A stretch of DNA of 55,591 nucleotides from Oscillatoriales cyanobacterium PMM_0080. GTDB lineage: Bacteria > Cyanobacteriota > Cyanobacteriia > Cyanobacteriales > Microcoleaceae. The stretch lies in assembly GCA_949127775.1 (NCBI GenBank), contig CASBQF010000124.1, forward strand, positions 1-55,591. Reading direction: 5' to 3'. Below are positions 8,031 through 17,512 of the stretch, piece after piece; positions within the stretch are counted from its first letter, which is position 1, and each line of letters opens with the position of its first letter. The notes beneath the pieces are model-generated. The model worked only from the letters and a program-made list of their open reading frames with translations, did no database searches and was not told the DNA's origin. Position numbers and translations under genes: made by a program.

Positions 8031-9320
8031 TTATTCGATCGGCAGGGCGATCGCAAATTCCGTCCCCTCACCCAATACAGAAGAGCAAGTCAAACTCCCA
8101 CCGTGTATTTCCTCAACGATCTGGCGACTAATCGACAAACCCAAACCCGTCCCTTGACCAACTAATTTCGTAGTAAACAAGTGGTCAAAAATGTGCGCTT
8201 TTACATCCTCACAAATCCCCTTACCATTATCTTTAAATTTGACCACAACACTTTGTTTATCGGTCGTCAATTCGGTCATAATAGTAATCATATTAGGAGC
8301 AGCTTCAATTTCATCATAACTGCGTTTGTAATTGCACTCATTCACAGCATCGATCGCATTTGAAAGCACATTCATAAATACCTGATTTAGTTGTCCCAGA
8401 TAGCATTTTACCGGGGGAATCTCTCCATATTCCTTGATAACTTGAATTTCGGGACGAGTATCTTTAGCTTTCAGGCGGTGCTGCAAAATCATCAGCGTGC
8501 TGTCAATGCCGTCGCAGATATTAGCCGAAACTTTCACCGCCGTATCGGCGCGGGAGAAGGTGCGGAGGGAAGTGCTGATGTTGCGCAGGCGATCGCATCC
8601 TATCTCCATTGATGATAACATCTTTGCTGTATCTTGCAACACATATTCTAAATCAATATCTGCTGCGTGGAGTTCAATATCTTTCCCCGGATTTGGGCAT
8701 TCTTTTTGATAAAGCCGCAAGTGGTCAATGATATCTTTTAGAGCTAAATTTAACTCCTTGGTATTGCCATAAATAAAACCGACTGGATTGTTAATTTCGT
8801 GAGCAACACCAGCGACTAAATTGCCCAAAGCCGACATTTTTTCGTTCTGGATTAACTGAAGCTGCGATTGCTTGACTTGCGCCAAAGCCGCAGTTAGTTC
8901 CGCTGTGCGATCGGCTACTCGCTGCTCTAATTCTTTATTTAGATTTCGCAGTTTAATGTGAGTGTTGACACGCGCCAAAACCTCCGTTTCTTCAAAAGGT
9001 TTAGTGATATAATCAACAGCACCTAGCTGAAATCCTTTAATCTTATCTGCGGTATCCGACAAAGCCGTCATAAAAATTACAGGAATATCCCTTGTAGCTG
9101 GCGAAGCTTTGAGGCGGCGGCAGGTTTCAAACCCGTTAATTCCCGGCATCATCACATCCAGTAAAATTAAACTCGGTAGCGTATACTGAACTTGCTTGAG
9201 AGCTCGATCGCCGTCAATGGCGATCGCCACCTCATAACCCGCATCCGTCAACGCCTCGGAGATCACATCCAGATTAGCCGGCGTATCATCTACCACTAAA
9301 ATTAACTCAGCTTCTGGCAT
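8031..9320 (-). CDS. Receiver-histidine kinase hybrid
   Basis: A 429-residue cytoplasmic protein. The receiver domain occupies residues 1-125 (LILVVDDTPANLDV; phospho-Asp about 55 in LILLDVMMPG; Lys in YITKPFEE). A coiled coil spans about 130-160 (ELEQRVADRTAELTAALAQV). HisKA has His about 173 in GVAHEINNPVGFIYGN, and HATPase_c has DNGKGI and GTGLGLSISRQIVEEIHGG. The HEINNP motif is typical of ZraS/NtrB-like kinases. It starts 15 bp after the stop of the MASE1 kinase gene upstream on the same strand. The two are very probably one operon, with this protein as phosphorelay partner or output. No DNA-binding output domain is present in either. Confidence 0.9.
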   Translation of the reverse strand: MPEAELILVVDDTPANLDVISEALTDAGYEVAIAIDGDRALKQVQYTLPSLILLDVMMPGINGFETCRRLKASPATRDIPVIFMTALSDTADKIKGFQLGAVDYITKPFEETEVLARVNTHIKLRNLNKELEQRVADRTAELTAALAQVKQSQLQLIQNEKMSALGNLVAGVAHEINNPVGFIYGNTKELNLALKDIIDHLRLYQKECPNPGKDIELHAADIDLEYVLQDTAKMLSSMEIGCDRLRNISTSLRTFSRADTAVKVSANICDGIDSTLMILQHRLKAKDTRPEIQVIKEYGEIPPVKCYLGQLNQVFMNVLSNAIDAVNECNYKRSYDEIEAAPNMITIMTELTTDKQSVVVKFKDNGKGICEDVKAHIFDHLFTTKLVGQGTGLGLSISRQIVEEIHGGSLTCSSVLGEGTEFAIALPIE

Positions 9321-9335
9321 AAATTTTTACCCCGG

Positions 9336-11798
9336 TTAGTTTATATACTGCTTGAGCAAATCCTCGATTTTGTCAGCTTGAAAGCTCTTTGCCAATTGCA
9401 GAATTTGCTGCACAAATTGAGTATAACTCTTGTCGAGTTGTTCAATTCGCTTAACTTCTTCAGTAAGTTTTTTCAAGCGCCCCTGCTGCGCTAATCCGAG
9501 CAACAAAGCTAAATCTTCAGGTGCTGGAATCGCCATTTCCGAAGTCAGGATGACAGAATTAGATACAGTCTTCGGCGCTAGCTGCACAGAAATTTTAGTC
9601 GGTGATGCCTGCTCGTATTTCCATTGAATTTGCAAATATTTTGCCAATATTAAAAATAACTCATCAAGCTGCACCGGCTTAGGCAAAAAATCATCGCCAC
9701 CAGCATCCAAACTTTTTTGCCTGTCCATTTCATAAACAGAAGCTGACGAAACAATTGACGGCACATTTTTTAATGATTCTGAACTCTGCAACTGCCGCAG
9801 CATTTCAAAACCGTCCATCACAGGCATCAACAAATCAGCGATGATTAAATCGGGCTTGATTTGAGCAGCTTTACCTAAACCATCCTCGCCATTTTCAGCT
9901 TCGACTACTGCAAAACCAAGCGGTTCCAGGAGGCTAACAATCACTGAACGATTCTGCCAGTTATCATCGACAATGAGAATAGTTTTCTGAGTTCCATCAT
10001 AGCCCACAATCTGCTTTCCGGCTGCGACAGTCGCTGCATTTACCCAGTCAGCAGCTAACGGAAAATCGACGTTAAAAGCGAAGGTACTGCCGACGCCAAA
10101 ATGACTTCGCACTTCAATTTCACTGCTCATCAAATTAACAATTTTGGTGCTAATTGCCAGTCCGAGTCCAGTTCCTTCATTTTTGCGGTTGGTATCTCCT
10201 ACTTGTTCAAAAGGTGTAAATATTTTCGACAGCGAATCTGGACTCATCCCAACGCCTGTATCTTCAATTTGGAAGCGAATTTTGACACTGGATTTAACGG
10301 ATTGGGGGAGGACTGAAGTCCCGACTACAAACCTGTCAGACATTTCTATTCTGAAAGTGACGCTGCCTTTATCGGTAAACTTGACGGCATTTCCCAGCAA
10401 ATTAATTAATACTTGACGCAAGCGTTTTTCATCGGCTTCTATGCCTTCGGGAAGTTCAGCATCGGGCAGATAAATCAAGTCAATTTGTTTTTCTTCGGTG
10501 CGGATGCGAACAATTTCAACAATACTTTGCAAGAAAGACGGGAAATGAAAAGCTTTTGAGTGTAAATCTAATTTGCCTGCTTCGATTTTAGAGAGGTCGA
10601 GAATGTCATTAATTAGTGTCAAAAGATGGGAACCGCACTGGTGAATAATCCTAACGCCGTTGCGCTCTTTTTCTCCCCAAGATTGGGAACGGTTCATGAT
10701 TTGAGCGTAACCTAAAATGCCGTTGAGGGGAGTGCGTAGTTCGTGGCTCATATTGGCGAGAAAGTCGCTTTTCGATTGGTTAGCATTATCAGCCACTTCT
10801 TTAGCTTGTTGCAGTTGCGCCGTACGTTCTTCTACTCGTTGTTCTAACTCGTTATTCAGTTTTTTGAGCTTGGCTGCTGCTTGTTTATTTTCGTTAATTA
10901 CCGCAGATAAAACGAAGGTGGTAACGGCTACAACACCGATAAAAGATTGCAGCAGAAACAGCGATTCGGTGAGGGAAGGCCTGACAAAGGAACCCAAACC
11001 GCGGGATGTTCCAAAAATTGCGATCGCCGAAACAATCACCACCAGCAAAGTCGATTGCCGCGATCCGAACCGAAATGCCGACCAAATCAGCAGCGGAATC
11101 ATCATATACTCGATCGGGTATTTTTGCCAAAAGGCGATATTGCCGATCGCCACCAGAAACAGCAGCAAAAGTCCAAATTCTGCTATTTGCGGCGATCGAA
11201 GTCTTTCCGACGGCTTGGATTTCTGAGCCCACGCCAGGATTGCTGGCGTCACAATCAGCGTACCAGCAACGATTGAAGTAAACCAACTGCGCCAAACTTC
11301 AGGGTAAGCTGTCCAAGGAGTAATTCCTCGTACGCAGAGTAAGGTAGTGGCGAGAGTAGTACCGATAATAGGGCTGGGTATTGACAGCGCGAAAAATCTT
11401 AAAACATCCTGCGATCGATTTAGTAAATTTCGGTATTTTACGAAGCGATCGATGAGAAAACTTGCTACTAGCAGATCGATGATATTCCCAAAAGCAGTTA
11501 AACTACTTGTCATTAAGTCTTGTGGGAAAAACACGCTAAATTTTATCAGAAAATCGCTAATAAATAGAGCAGGTAAAATCCGCCATCCCAGCAAGAGGAA
11601 AGCCGCCAAAAAAAGACCGGCTGACGGCCAAATTGCTACTGTTCCATTCTCCGATGATATTAATAAGTATATTCTGGAAAGACAGAAGTGAATCACAGGA
11701 ATTATTAATGATGCTATCAGTATTTTTTTGTCCGGCAGACATGGAAACTTTCCCTTTGCCGTCTTTTTTGGTTCTAGCTGTCCTAGTAATTTTTGCAT
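9336..11798 (-). CDS. MASE1-domain hybrid histidine kinase with receiver
   Basis: 820 residues. The N-terminal MASE1 sensor has about eight membrane spans (residues about 25-305, with [19 protein letters not shown] typical of the family). A coiled coil ([19 protein letters not shown]) leads to HisKA (His about 352 in [15 protein letters not shown]). HATPase_c ([14 protein letters not shown]) and a receiver ([14 protein letters not shown], Asp about 654 in [13 protein letters not shown]) follow. A C-terminal tail of about 120 residues ([20 protein letters not shown]) resembles the helical extension common in cyanobacterial hybrid kinases. The signal sensed is unknown. It is first gene of a two-gene operon with the receiver-kinase at 8031. 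The ATG at 11798 fits the family. Confidence 0.92.
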   Translation of the reverse strand: MQKLLGQLEPKKTAKGKFPCLPDKKILIASLIIPVIHFCLSRIYLLISSENGTVAIWPSAGLFLAAFLLLGWRILPALFISDFLIKFSVFFPQDLMTSSLTAFGNIIDLLVASFLIDRFVKYRNLLNRSQDVLRFFALSIPSPIIGTTLATTLLCVRGITPWTAYPEVWRSWFTSIVAGTLIVTPAILAWAQKSKPSERLRSPQIAEFGLLLLFLVAIGNIAFWQKYPIEYMMIPLLIWSAFRFGSRQSTLLVVIVSAIAIFGTSRGLGSFVRPSLTESLFLLQSFIGVVAVTTFVLSAVINENKQAAAKLKKLNNELEQRVEERTAQLQQAKEVADNANQSKSDFLANMSHELRTPLNGILGYAQIMNRSQSWGEKERNGVRIIHQCGSHLLTLINDILDLSKIEAGKLDLHSKAFHFPSFLQSIVEIVRIRTEEKQIDLIYLPDAELPEGIEADEKRLRQVLINLLGNAVKFTDKGSVTFRIEMSDRFVVGTSVLPQSVKSSVKIRFQIEDTGVGMSPDSLSKIFTPFEQVGDTNRKNEGTGLGLAISTKIVNLMSSEIEVRSHFGVGSTFAFNVDFPLAADWVNAATVAAGKQIVGYDGTQKTILIVDDNWQNRSVIVSLLEPLGFAVVEAENGEDGLGKAAQIKPDLIIADLLMPVMDGFEMLRQLQSSESLKNVPSIVSSASVYEMDRQKSLDAGGDDFLPKPVQLDELFLILAKYLQIQWKYEQASPTKISVQLAPKTVSNSVILTSEMAIPAPEDLALLLGLAQQGRLKKLTEEVKRIEQLDKSYTQFVQQILQLAKSFQADKIEDLLKQYIN

Positions 11799-11998
11799 TA
11801 AAGTAAAATTTTAAACAATATGTAATTAGGTTACTCTAGATTTAGGTTGGTTGGCGGTGATGCCGATCGCACTTCTGGTAAACTTCAAATATACAATCTC
11901 CGTGCAATTACCAGAAAAAATCGGTTTAAAGCCGGAACCCTGATCGGGAGAAATTAAAATCAGACAATTCATTACTCCAATCCTCTTCATTTTAGGTA

Positions 11999-12051
11999 GA
12001 GATCGCCTTCATCTGTCAACTGTCAACTGTCAACTATCAACTGTCAACTGA
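11999..12051. repeat. Short tandem repeats (CTGTCAACT-type)
   Basis: About four to five near-identical copies of a 9-base unit, TGTCAACTG. The same unit, or its complement AACAGTTGAC, recurs at 17360-17440, 18605-18622 and 19232-19280. Confidence 0.8.
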
Positions 12052-12069
12052 ATGACTAGCCATTTGTCT

Positions 12070-12240
12070 ATGACTTTCCAATTAAGCGAAAAAGCCAAAT
12101 AATTAATCCCAAAAGCCCGAATTGTGAGCTTAGCTGCCTGGGAAAACTCGCACTCTCCCGCCGAAATTCTACTGTTTCAGGCTGCTGACGACGCAGCCCG
12201 CCATCTCACCGATGAAGATTTGCAACAACTTCACTCATAG
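12070..12240 (+). pseudogene. Small ORF with an in-frame stop (unknown)
   Basis: The ATG at 12070 gives MTFQLSEKAK, then TAA at 12100-12102. The same frame then continues for 46 codons, including SLAAWENSHSPAEILLFQ and LTDEDLQQLHS, to a stop at 12240. The continuation has protein-like composition but no recognised family. It could be a decayed 57-residue gene or chance. Confidence 0.25.
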
Positions 12241-12302
12241 GAACCAACATCGGTTCATGTTGCCAAGTTCCTCATTTCGATTATTTAATTGCGAAAATGA
12301 GT

Positions 12303-12334
12303 TAGTAGGGTGCGCATTGCGCACCCTACAATTT
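12303..12334. repeat. Palindrome GTAGGGTGCGCATTGCGCACC-type, copy 1
   Basis: GTAGGGTGCGC and GCGCACCCTAC form a near-perfect palindrome. Related copies lie at about 26918-26942 and 28479-28512. Confidence 0.7.
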
Positions 12335-12361
12335 CTCGGAGAGAAACCGCAATTTGCAACT

Positions 12362-13270
12362 CTAATTTTCCCGCGCAGAAAACCCTAAATGATTAGAAAT
12401 TGGACGTTCCTGCATTGGTATTTTATTCTGAATTGGAGCATTCAACAGTTTTGCTCCTGATGGCGATGCTACTGCCAAAGTTACCGAGCCACCACCGTCC
12501 AAACTCAGCACTGTATCGGCTCCCAACTGCATCGAAATCTCTGCGATCTCGCTCAACTTCAGCCCTTCGCTGTAAAGCCTCTGCTTGCCGTCTACAACAA
12601 TCAACCACAATTTTTTGCCTGTTTTGTCGATCGCCGCAACTGTTCGCGGATAAGGTTTATCATCCTTGCTTTTTTCCTGGCTTTGTGCTACTGCTTTGCC
12701 ATTTTTCACCAGCACAGTATCTCCCGCAACTCCATAGGCTGTTCCCTGGGGACAAGTGCCGTTTTCGATTATTTGAGCGCGGTTTTTGGCATCAAAACAA
12801 AGGGCGGGAAATTTTGGATCTGGTTGGGAATAAGCTTGGCTTTTGGTAATGACGTGTCCGACATTATTGACTCGATCGCCACTGCGGGGATAATAATCCC
12901 AAGGTGCTTCTTCGATGCAGGTATAAAAGAAATTGGCGTTGACTGCTAGTTGCAATTTGAATTCTTTGAGAAATTCAGTAGCGGTGCGGGCGTTGGTTTC
13001 TGTTAAATCGGCTGTTGGAGCTCCGGGAGTGACAAAAATTCCGATTCCTGGGGCATTGAGATCGATGCTAACAATGTGAAGTATGATGGGACGCGGATTT
13101 GAGCGGAATTCCTTGCGGTAGGCTATTCCTTGAAAGAGCGATCGCGCTTCGTTGGTTTGTGCTGGACGCGAAAAGTAGGGAATGTTATAAATTAGTATTG
13201 GTGCGAGCAAGATTCCGAAACCGAGAATGTGTGAAATGTGTTTGATTTTGAGCGGATTGGTTAGTTTCAT
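12362..13270 (-). CDS. Phosphodiester glycosidase family (NAGPA/DUF2233) exported protein
   Basis: 302 residues from the ATG at 13270, which gives a signal-anchor start (KIKHISHILGFGILLAPILI). The longer frame to 13597 is rejected because it overlaps the divergent gene at 13331 and has low-complexity sequence. The domain shows the hallmarks of the NAGPA family: VNANFFYTCIEEAPWDYYP, RTVAAIDKTGKKLWLIVVDG, LGADTVLSLDGGGSVTLAV and RPISNHLGF near the C-terminus. Family members cleave or process phosphodiester-linked sugars or envelope glycans. In cyanobacteria they are secreted or membrane-anchored with unknown substrate. The gene is divergent from the pentapeptide gene at 13331 with 60 bp between starts, so they may share a regulatory region. 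Confidence 0.85.
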   Translation of the reverse strand: MKLTNPLKIKHISHILGFGILLAPILIYNIPYFSRPAQTNEARSLFQGIAYRKEFRSNPRPIILHIVSIDLNAPGIGIFVTPGAPTADLTETNARTATEFLKEFKLQLAVNANFFYTCIEEAPWDYYPRSGDRVNNVGHVITKSQAYSQPDPKFPALCFDAKNRAQIIENGTCPQGTAYGVAGDTVLVKNGKAVAQSQEKSKDDKPYPRTVAAIDKTGKKLWLIVVDGKQRLYSEGLKLSEIAEISMQLGADTVLSLDGGGSVTLAVASPSGAKLLNAPIQNKIPMQERPISNHLGFSAREN

Positions 13271-13330
13271 TTTGTGATGGAGATTTTTTAATGAACCGCG
13301 AAGACGCAAAGGAAGAGATGAGAGGGAAAG

Positions 13331-14140
13331 ATGAATCATTCGGATGTCAATAATTTTAGCAATCAAGTTTTGCGAAATCGATCGTTCCAAGGACAAGTTT
13401 TGAATGGTGCGGATTTTGGTGGTGCGGATGTTCGCGGCTGCAATTTTAGAAATGCTCAGTTGGCGGGTGCGAATTTTATTGGTGCGAAAATCGGGCTTTC
13501 TGGGCGACAGATTGCTGTTTTGAGTGCTGGGGCGATCGCGATTTGTCTGGTTGTCGGTGATGTTGTGACTCGGCTGATTTTGAGTACGCAAGGACAAATA
13601 CCGGAGTCTCGGAGTTGGTCTTTTGTGCTGTTGTTGTACGGGGTTTTGAGCGCTGCTGGCTTGGCTGGGGCGATCGCCCGCACACAGCCACCAACCTCAA
13701 AAATCGGTAGATTTGCGGGGACAATTTCTGCTATTCTATCAGGGGCTTTGTTGGGATTTTTCTATACTGGGACTGCAACTAACAATAATTCTCAGGCTGC
13801 TTTGGCTGGAATGGCGATCGGCGGGGTGTTAATGTTTTTTGTGAGTTCCCGGATGCGACATCAATTTGCTAAAGTGGCGATCGTAGCGGCTGGAAGTGTT
13901 GCGACTTATGGAGCGGCTTTTTTGTTCTCTGCAACGGCTAGCGCTTTTCTGAGCACTCACAAACTGTTTTGGGGTATATGTTTCGGTTTGCTGTCGCTGC
14001 TATATCTTTGGTTTTCGTTTGTGTCTTTTTCTGCTATTGTTCGAGAGATTAGAAATGCTCAGGACACTTCGTTCAGAGGTGCAAATCTCGCTGATGCTAA
14101 GTTCGATATGAATTACATCAATCTCAAATCTAAAATTTAA
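13331..14140 (+). CDS. Pentapeptide-repeat membrane protein
   Basis: 269 residues. The N-terminus (about 10-55) holds pentapeptide repeats of A(D/N)LXX type (SFQGQVLNGADFGGADVRGC, then NAQLAGANFIGAKI). Several hydrophobic helices follow between about 58 and 235, for example VLSAGAIAICLVVGDVVTRL and GICFGLLSLLYLWFSFVSF. A last pentapeptide-like stretch, SFRGANLADAKFDM, lies near the C-terminus. Proteins of this architecture are common in cyanobacteria and uncharacterised; a thylakoid or plasma membrane location is likely. It is divergent from the glycosidase gene. Confidence 0.8.
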   Translation: MNHSDVNNFSNQVLRNRSFQGQVLNGADFGGADVRGCNFRNAQLAGANFIGAKIGLSGRQIAVLSAGAIAICLVVGDVVTRLILSTQGQIPESRSWSFVLLLYGVLSAAGLAGAIARTQPPTSKIGRFAGTISAILSGALLGFFYTGTATNNNSQAALAGMAIGGVLMFFVSSRMRHQFAKVAIVAAGSVATYGAAFLFSATASAFLSTHKLFWGICFGLLSLLYLWFSFVSFSAIVREIRNAQDTSFRGANLADAKFDMNYINLKSKI

Positions 14141-14501
14141 AAGATTAAATCCCATAACTAACATTCAAACAGCCGTTGATCCAGCCGAAAGTGCTTTGTC
14201 TCGGTTGAAACAGGTGAGTGATTGGAATTCCGGCGGTTAGATAAGTCGGAGACGGCAATGCCGTGTCCCTACCCCAAATAATACTGTAGGGAAACGGCAC
14301 TGCCGTCTCCTAATTTCTCCCTTTCTTCAATCCCTGAAATTTAGAGTAGGGGCAATTCATGAATTGCCCCTACTCATTTCGGAGGCAAATCATACTCCTT
14401 TCTCAGCAACGCCTCGTTTCCCTACCCCAATACTGTAGGGAAACGGCACTGCCGTGTCCTAATTTCAGGTAATATTAATTCTGATGCAACCGGATTTGAT
14501 A
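14141..14501. repeat. Gene-free repeat cluster (families C and D)
   Basis: About 14243-14313 and 14410-14465 carry family-D palindromes (GAGACGGCA...TGCCGT with GTAGGGAAACGGCAC). About 14335-14412 carries an inverted copy of family C seen at 4190, including the palindrome GGGGCAATTCATGAATTGCC. The first 100 bp include an open stretch, TNIQTAVDPAESALSRLKQ, that looks like a coding remnant without a start. Confidence 0.7.
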
Positions 14502-15322
14502 TCATCCATGTTCTTTGTGAATTTTCGCGATCGCACTTGTCACCCGCCCCAAATCCTCATCAGTCAAATTAGAGCCAGAAGGCAAACAAAGCCCATTTTC
14601 AAATAACTCCTCAGCCACCTGAGCACCTATACATTCACAGTCAGCAAAAACAGGTTGTAAATTAAAGGTTTCCAGACTGGACGAGCTTCTATTTTCTCTT
14701 CGGCCAGCGCTAGACGAACCTCTTCTCTGTTTGCCCCAAAAGCAGCCGGATCGATCGTCAAACAACTCAGCCAGTGAGTAGATTTGCCAAAAGCAGCTTC
14801 CGGCATAAACTCGATTCCCGGCAAATTTCCTAAAGCCTGTTTATAAAAATCAAAATTGTGCCGTCTAGCTTCAACTCGTTCCTCCAAAACCCGCAATTGA
14901 CCGCGACCAATTCCCACCAAAACATTGCTAAGACGATAATTATAACCAATTTCCGAATGTTGGTAATGAGGAGCCGGATCGCGAGCTTGTGTTGCCAAGA
15001 AACGAGCTTTTTCTACCAGTGTTTGGTCATCATAAACCAACATTCCGCCGCCGGAAGTGGTGATAATTTTGTTACCATTGAATGAGAAAATGCCGATTTT
15101 GCCAAAGCTTCCAGGCGATCGACCTTTATAGCTAGCACCCAGAGATTCCGCCGCATCTTCTATGAGTGGAATCTCATAAATATTGCAAGCTTCTAAAATT
15201 GGGTCAATATCACAACTTTGACCGTAGAGGTGTACAATAACTACAGCCTTGGGTAAATTTCCTAATTTTGCTCGTTTGTCAAGTGCTTCACGGAACAAAT
15301 CGGGGTTAAGATTCCAATAGTA
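14502..15322 (-). pseudogene. DegT/DnrJ/EryC1/StrS-type sugar aminotransferase, broken
   Basis: PLP-dependent nucleotide-sugar aminotransferase remnant. Visible family motifs are VVIVHLYGQSCDID, IPLIEDAAESLGASYKGR (Asp that contacts PLP), GKIGIFSFNGNKIITT (Schiff-base Lys in NGNKI), GYNYRLSNVLVGIGRGQL and the C-terminal GLCLPSGSNLTDEDL. The first 110-120 residues are absent; sequence starts at YYWNLNPDLFREAL. A one-base frameshift near 14660-14670 separates EARPVWKP from NLQPVFADCECIGAQ. Both facts make it non-functional. Directly upstream lies a broken FemAB-like acetyltransferase, and the two meet at about 15315-15325. They look like two genes of a former capsule or O-antigen sugar cluster fused by deletion. 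Confidence 0.8.
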
Positions 15323-15773
15323 ACTTGTCAGGAGACTGTTTTAAAAATTTATTTTTAGTACCTCTCAAACAAGATTGAACAATTCCAGAACATTCAGTAA
15401 ATAAACAAGCACACATCACCTCATCCTCAAACTCAACAATTCCCAAATGTGTATATTCATTTAGATTCTTTAACCAAGACGAAAAAAAATCACGGTCAAA
15501 ATAATACAACTTTTGAGCGTGGACGCGATCCATCGTTTCATTGTAAGTATTAAAAAGATCATCAAAATATTGTTCAAATGGAACCATCCTTGCGATTAAT
15601 CCACACCGTTTAAGTCGATTACTATCTTGACGATGGTTAGAACAGGTTTGCGACCATATTTCTTCAATCGAAAGAGTTAGATCGACACCAATAGTATGTC
15701 CGGAAACTTCACAGATATCATTAGATGTGCTCCCTTGTGGGGTGATTCCGCCTAATCCAATGGCTCTGTTATA
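15306..15773 (-). pseudogene. FemAB/GNAT-type acyltransferase fragment
   Basis: An open frame of about 155 codons without a plausible start. It includes GHTIGVDLTLSIEEIWSQT, MVPFEQYFDDLFNTYNETMD, KLYYFDRDFFSSWLKNL, VEFEDEVMCACLFTECSGI and GTKNKFLKQSPDKL, typical of FemAB-like (BioF2-type) acyltransferases found with surface-sugar genes. The 5' end is lost where a 141-bp MITE (15771-15911) begins. The 3' end is lost where the aminotransferase fragment begins (about 15323). The ATG at 15587 is internal to the domain. It was probably involved in acylating a nucleotide sugar or glycan before decay. Confidence 0.7.
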
Positions 15774-15911
15774 TCAATTCCGGCTGCGCCGGAATGATAA
15801 ACGAGGAGACGGCAGTGCCGTGTCCCTACAATTGATCAATTGTAGGGACACGGCACGTGCAGTCTCCTGATTTTGGGTAATATTAATTCGCCCTGCAACC
15901 GGAATTGATAT
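15771..15911. repeat. 141-bp MITE of family D with 13-bp perfect inverted ends
   Basis: Ends ATATCAATTCCGG and CCGGAATTGATAT are perfect inverted repeats. The interior holds GAGACGGCAGTGCCGTGTCC and its partner GGACACGGCACGTGCAGTCTCC around CAATTGATCAATTG. It interrupts the 5' part of the FemAB-like gene. Related sequence is at 25999-26330 and 14243-14465. Confidence 0.8.
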
Positions 15912-16019
15912 CATTCCGATGCAACCGGAAACGATATTAGACTCGCAGCGACTCACTTTCATTACTATTTTACCAATGAGTCTTATGCTCAAGAGCAGAG
16001 CCCTAGTGTGAATCAAAAG

Positions 16020-16298
16020 ATATTGTGATTGGTATAGCCTTTCGAGCTCTCATATTCGCGGACGACTGGGCATAGGGCATAGGCCTCCGTGGGCATAGGG
16101 CATACCTCACCACGCTTGAGAACCGCTATACAATGAGATGAACAAAATTGGATATTGACAAAATATCTGTTTTGGTAAATAACCAATAATCAAGGGCGAT
16201 TTCGGATTGTGGATCTTGTTGCGGACGATCGCCCATAACTCAAAACTAATCTGTAGCTGTATCAAAGTCTACTAAACTTGGGGTACAAATCGGTTAGT
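16020..16298. other. Intergenic, nothing definite
   Basis: It contains two copies of GGGCATAGGGCATA (16069-16105), the same 8-base style as at 176-200. Otherwise it is unremarkable AT-rich sequence upstream of the LysR-type gene. Confidence 0.5.
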
Positions 16299-16320
16299 GT
16301 GATTATGATTTTTTAATCAC
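16299..16320. promoter_or_regulatory. Candidate LysR-type operator
   Basis: GTGATTA (16299-16305) and TAATCAC (16314-16320) form a dyad upstream of the regulator gene. CTAATCACG at 16327-16335 repeats one half. LysR-type proteins often bind such dyads to autoregulate. Confidence 0.4.
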
Positions 16321-16367
16321 AAATACTAATCACGATCGCCCCAAATGTTCCCTAGACTAAAACATCC

Positions 16368-17345
16368 ATGCGCTTAGAGCAGCTTCAAGCATTTCTTGCC
16401 GTAGCCCAAACTGGTAGCTTTCAGCAAGCAGCGCACAAGTGCGGCGTTACTCAATCGACAATTAGCCGGCAAGTGCAGGGACTAGAAGCGGAAGTGGGTT
16501 TGTCACTGTTTCACCGCACACCGCACGCGAAGCTGACTGTGGGAGGAGAACGCCTGTTACCTCATGCTCGTAAAATATGTCAGAGTTGGCAAAATGCTGC
16601 GGTCGAATTGGGAGACTTGCTGGCGGGAAAGCAGCCGGAATTGTGCGTGGCGGCGATTCACTCGGTTTGTGCTGCTTATTTGCCGCCTGTGTTGCAAAAA
16701 TTTTGCCACGACTATCCTAACGTGCAGTTGCGGGTGACTGCTCTAGGAAGCGATCGAGCTCTGAAAGTTCTCAAAGATGGTTTGGTGGACATCGCGATAG
16801 TGATGAACAACCGCTATTTTACTCAAGCCCCGGAAATGTTGGTTCAGGTGCTCTACAATGAGCCGATCGAAGTATTGATGGCGGCGAATCATCCCCTGGC
16901 GCAGTACGATCGAGTACCTTGGCCGGAATTAATTTGTTACCCGCAAGTGGTATTTAAGGATGGGTATGGAATGCAGCGGATGGTGCAAGAACAATTTGGA
17001 CGCATCGGTGCTAGACTTCATGCTGTTTTGGAACTCAACACTCTCGATGCTTTTCGGGGTGTGGTGCGACAGGGAGAATTGATTGCTTTGCTACCGCATT
17101 CAGCTTTACTTGAGGCTGTGCCCGATCGTACTTTAGCAATTCGGTCGATCGCCCAAGAGAGCGGAAATTCCAAGGTTTCGGCGATTAGTCAATCGGCGAT
17201 CGATCCGACTTGGACTCGCGAAGTCGTGTTAGTCACAACTCACGATCGAATGCAAATTCCGCCGATCGCGCATTTCTGGAATCTGGTACGCGAATTTGTA
17301 CCACCACAATTTGATGCATTGAAGGTAGGGAAATCAGGGAATTAA
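16368..17345 (+). CDS. LysR-family transcriptional regulator
   Basis: 325 residues. The N-terminal winged helix-turn-helix (MRLEQLQAFLAVAQTGSFQQ, then AAHKCGVTQSTISRQVQGLE) is a clear LysR DNA-binding domain. Residues about 92-310 form the periplasmic-binding-like effector domain (LCVAAIHSVCAAYLPPVLQK; DGLVDIAIVM; RQGELIALLPHSAL). The effector is unknown. The cyanobacterial carbon and nitrogen regulators RbcR, CmpR, NdhR and NtcB belong to this family, but I cannot assign it to one of them. The downstream gene begins 170 bp later across a repeat tract, so it is probably transcribed alone. A dyad at 16299-16320 may be its autoregulatory site. Confidence 0.9.
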   Translation: MRLEQLQAFLAVAQTGSFQQAAHKCGVTQSTISRQVQGLEAEVGLSLFHRTPHAKLTVGGERLLPHARKICQSWQNAAVELGDLLAGKQPELCVAAIHSVCAAYLPPVLQKFCHDYPNVQLRVTALGSDRALKVLKDGLVDIAIVMNNRYFTQAPEMLVQVLYNEPIEVLMAANHPLAQYDRVPWPELICYPQVVFKDGYGMQRMVQEQFGRIGARLHAVLELNTLDAFRGVVRQGELIALLPHSALLEAVPDRTLAIRSIAQESGNSKVSAISQSAIDPTWTREVVLVTTHDRMQIPPIAHFWNLVREFVPPQFDALKVGKSGN

Positions 17346-17359
17346 TTACCTCATGTTTG

Positions 17360-17510
17360 TCAGTTGACTGTTAACTGTTGAGTGTTGTCTGTTAACTGTT
17401 GACTGTTGTCTGTTGACTGTTGACTGTTAACTGTTGTCTGTTCTCTTTCTAATAACCAATAACCAATAACAAGTAACCAATAACCAATAACCAATAACCA
17501 ATAACCAAAA
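17360..17510. repeat. Two short-tandem-repeat tracts
   Basis: 17360-17440 holds repeats of GTTGACTGTT/GTTAACTGTT/GTTGTCTGTT. 17450-17508 holds about eight copies of the heptamer AATAACC (AACCAAT). Such heptameric repeats are typical of filamentous cyanobacteria. The second tract ends 4 bp before the start of the next gene, so it must lie in its leader. Confidence 0.9.
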
Positions 17511-17512
17511 TT

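Noticed and set aside
7711-8131. Overlapping plus-strand frames with GHGGTAPTR repeats
   Set aside because: They are translations of the tandem repeat array; the same peptide appears in several frames because the repeat length shifts phase.
10717-11295. Long frames on the plus strand and in other minus-strand frames opposite the MASE1 kinase
   Set aside because: They are antisense or off-frame shadows of the kinase coding sequence without ribosome-binding sites or family resemblance.
13271-13597. N-terminal extension of the phosphodiester glycosidase frame
   Set aside because: It overlaps the divergent pentapeptide gene at 13331, is low in complexity, and the internal ATG at 13270 gives a proper signal anchor.
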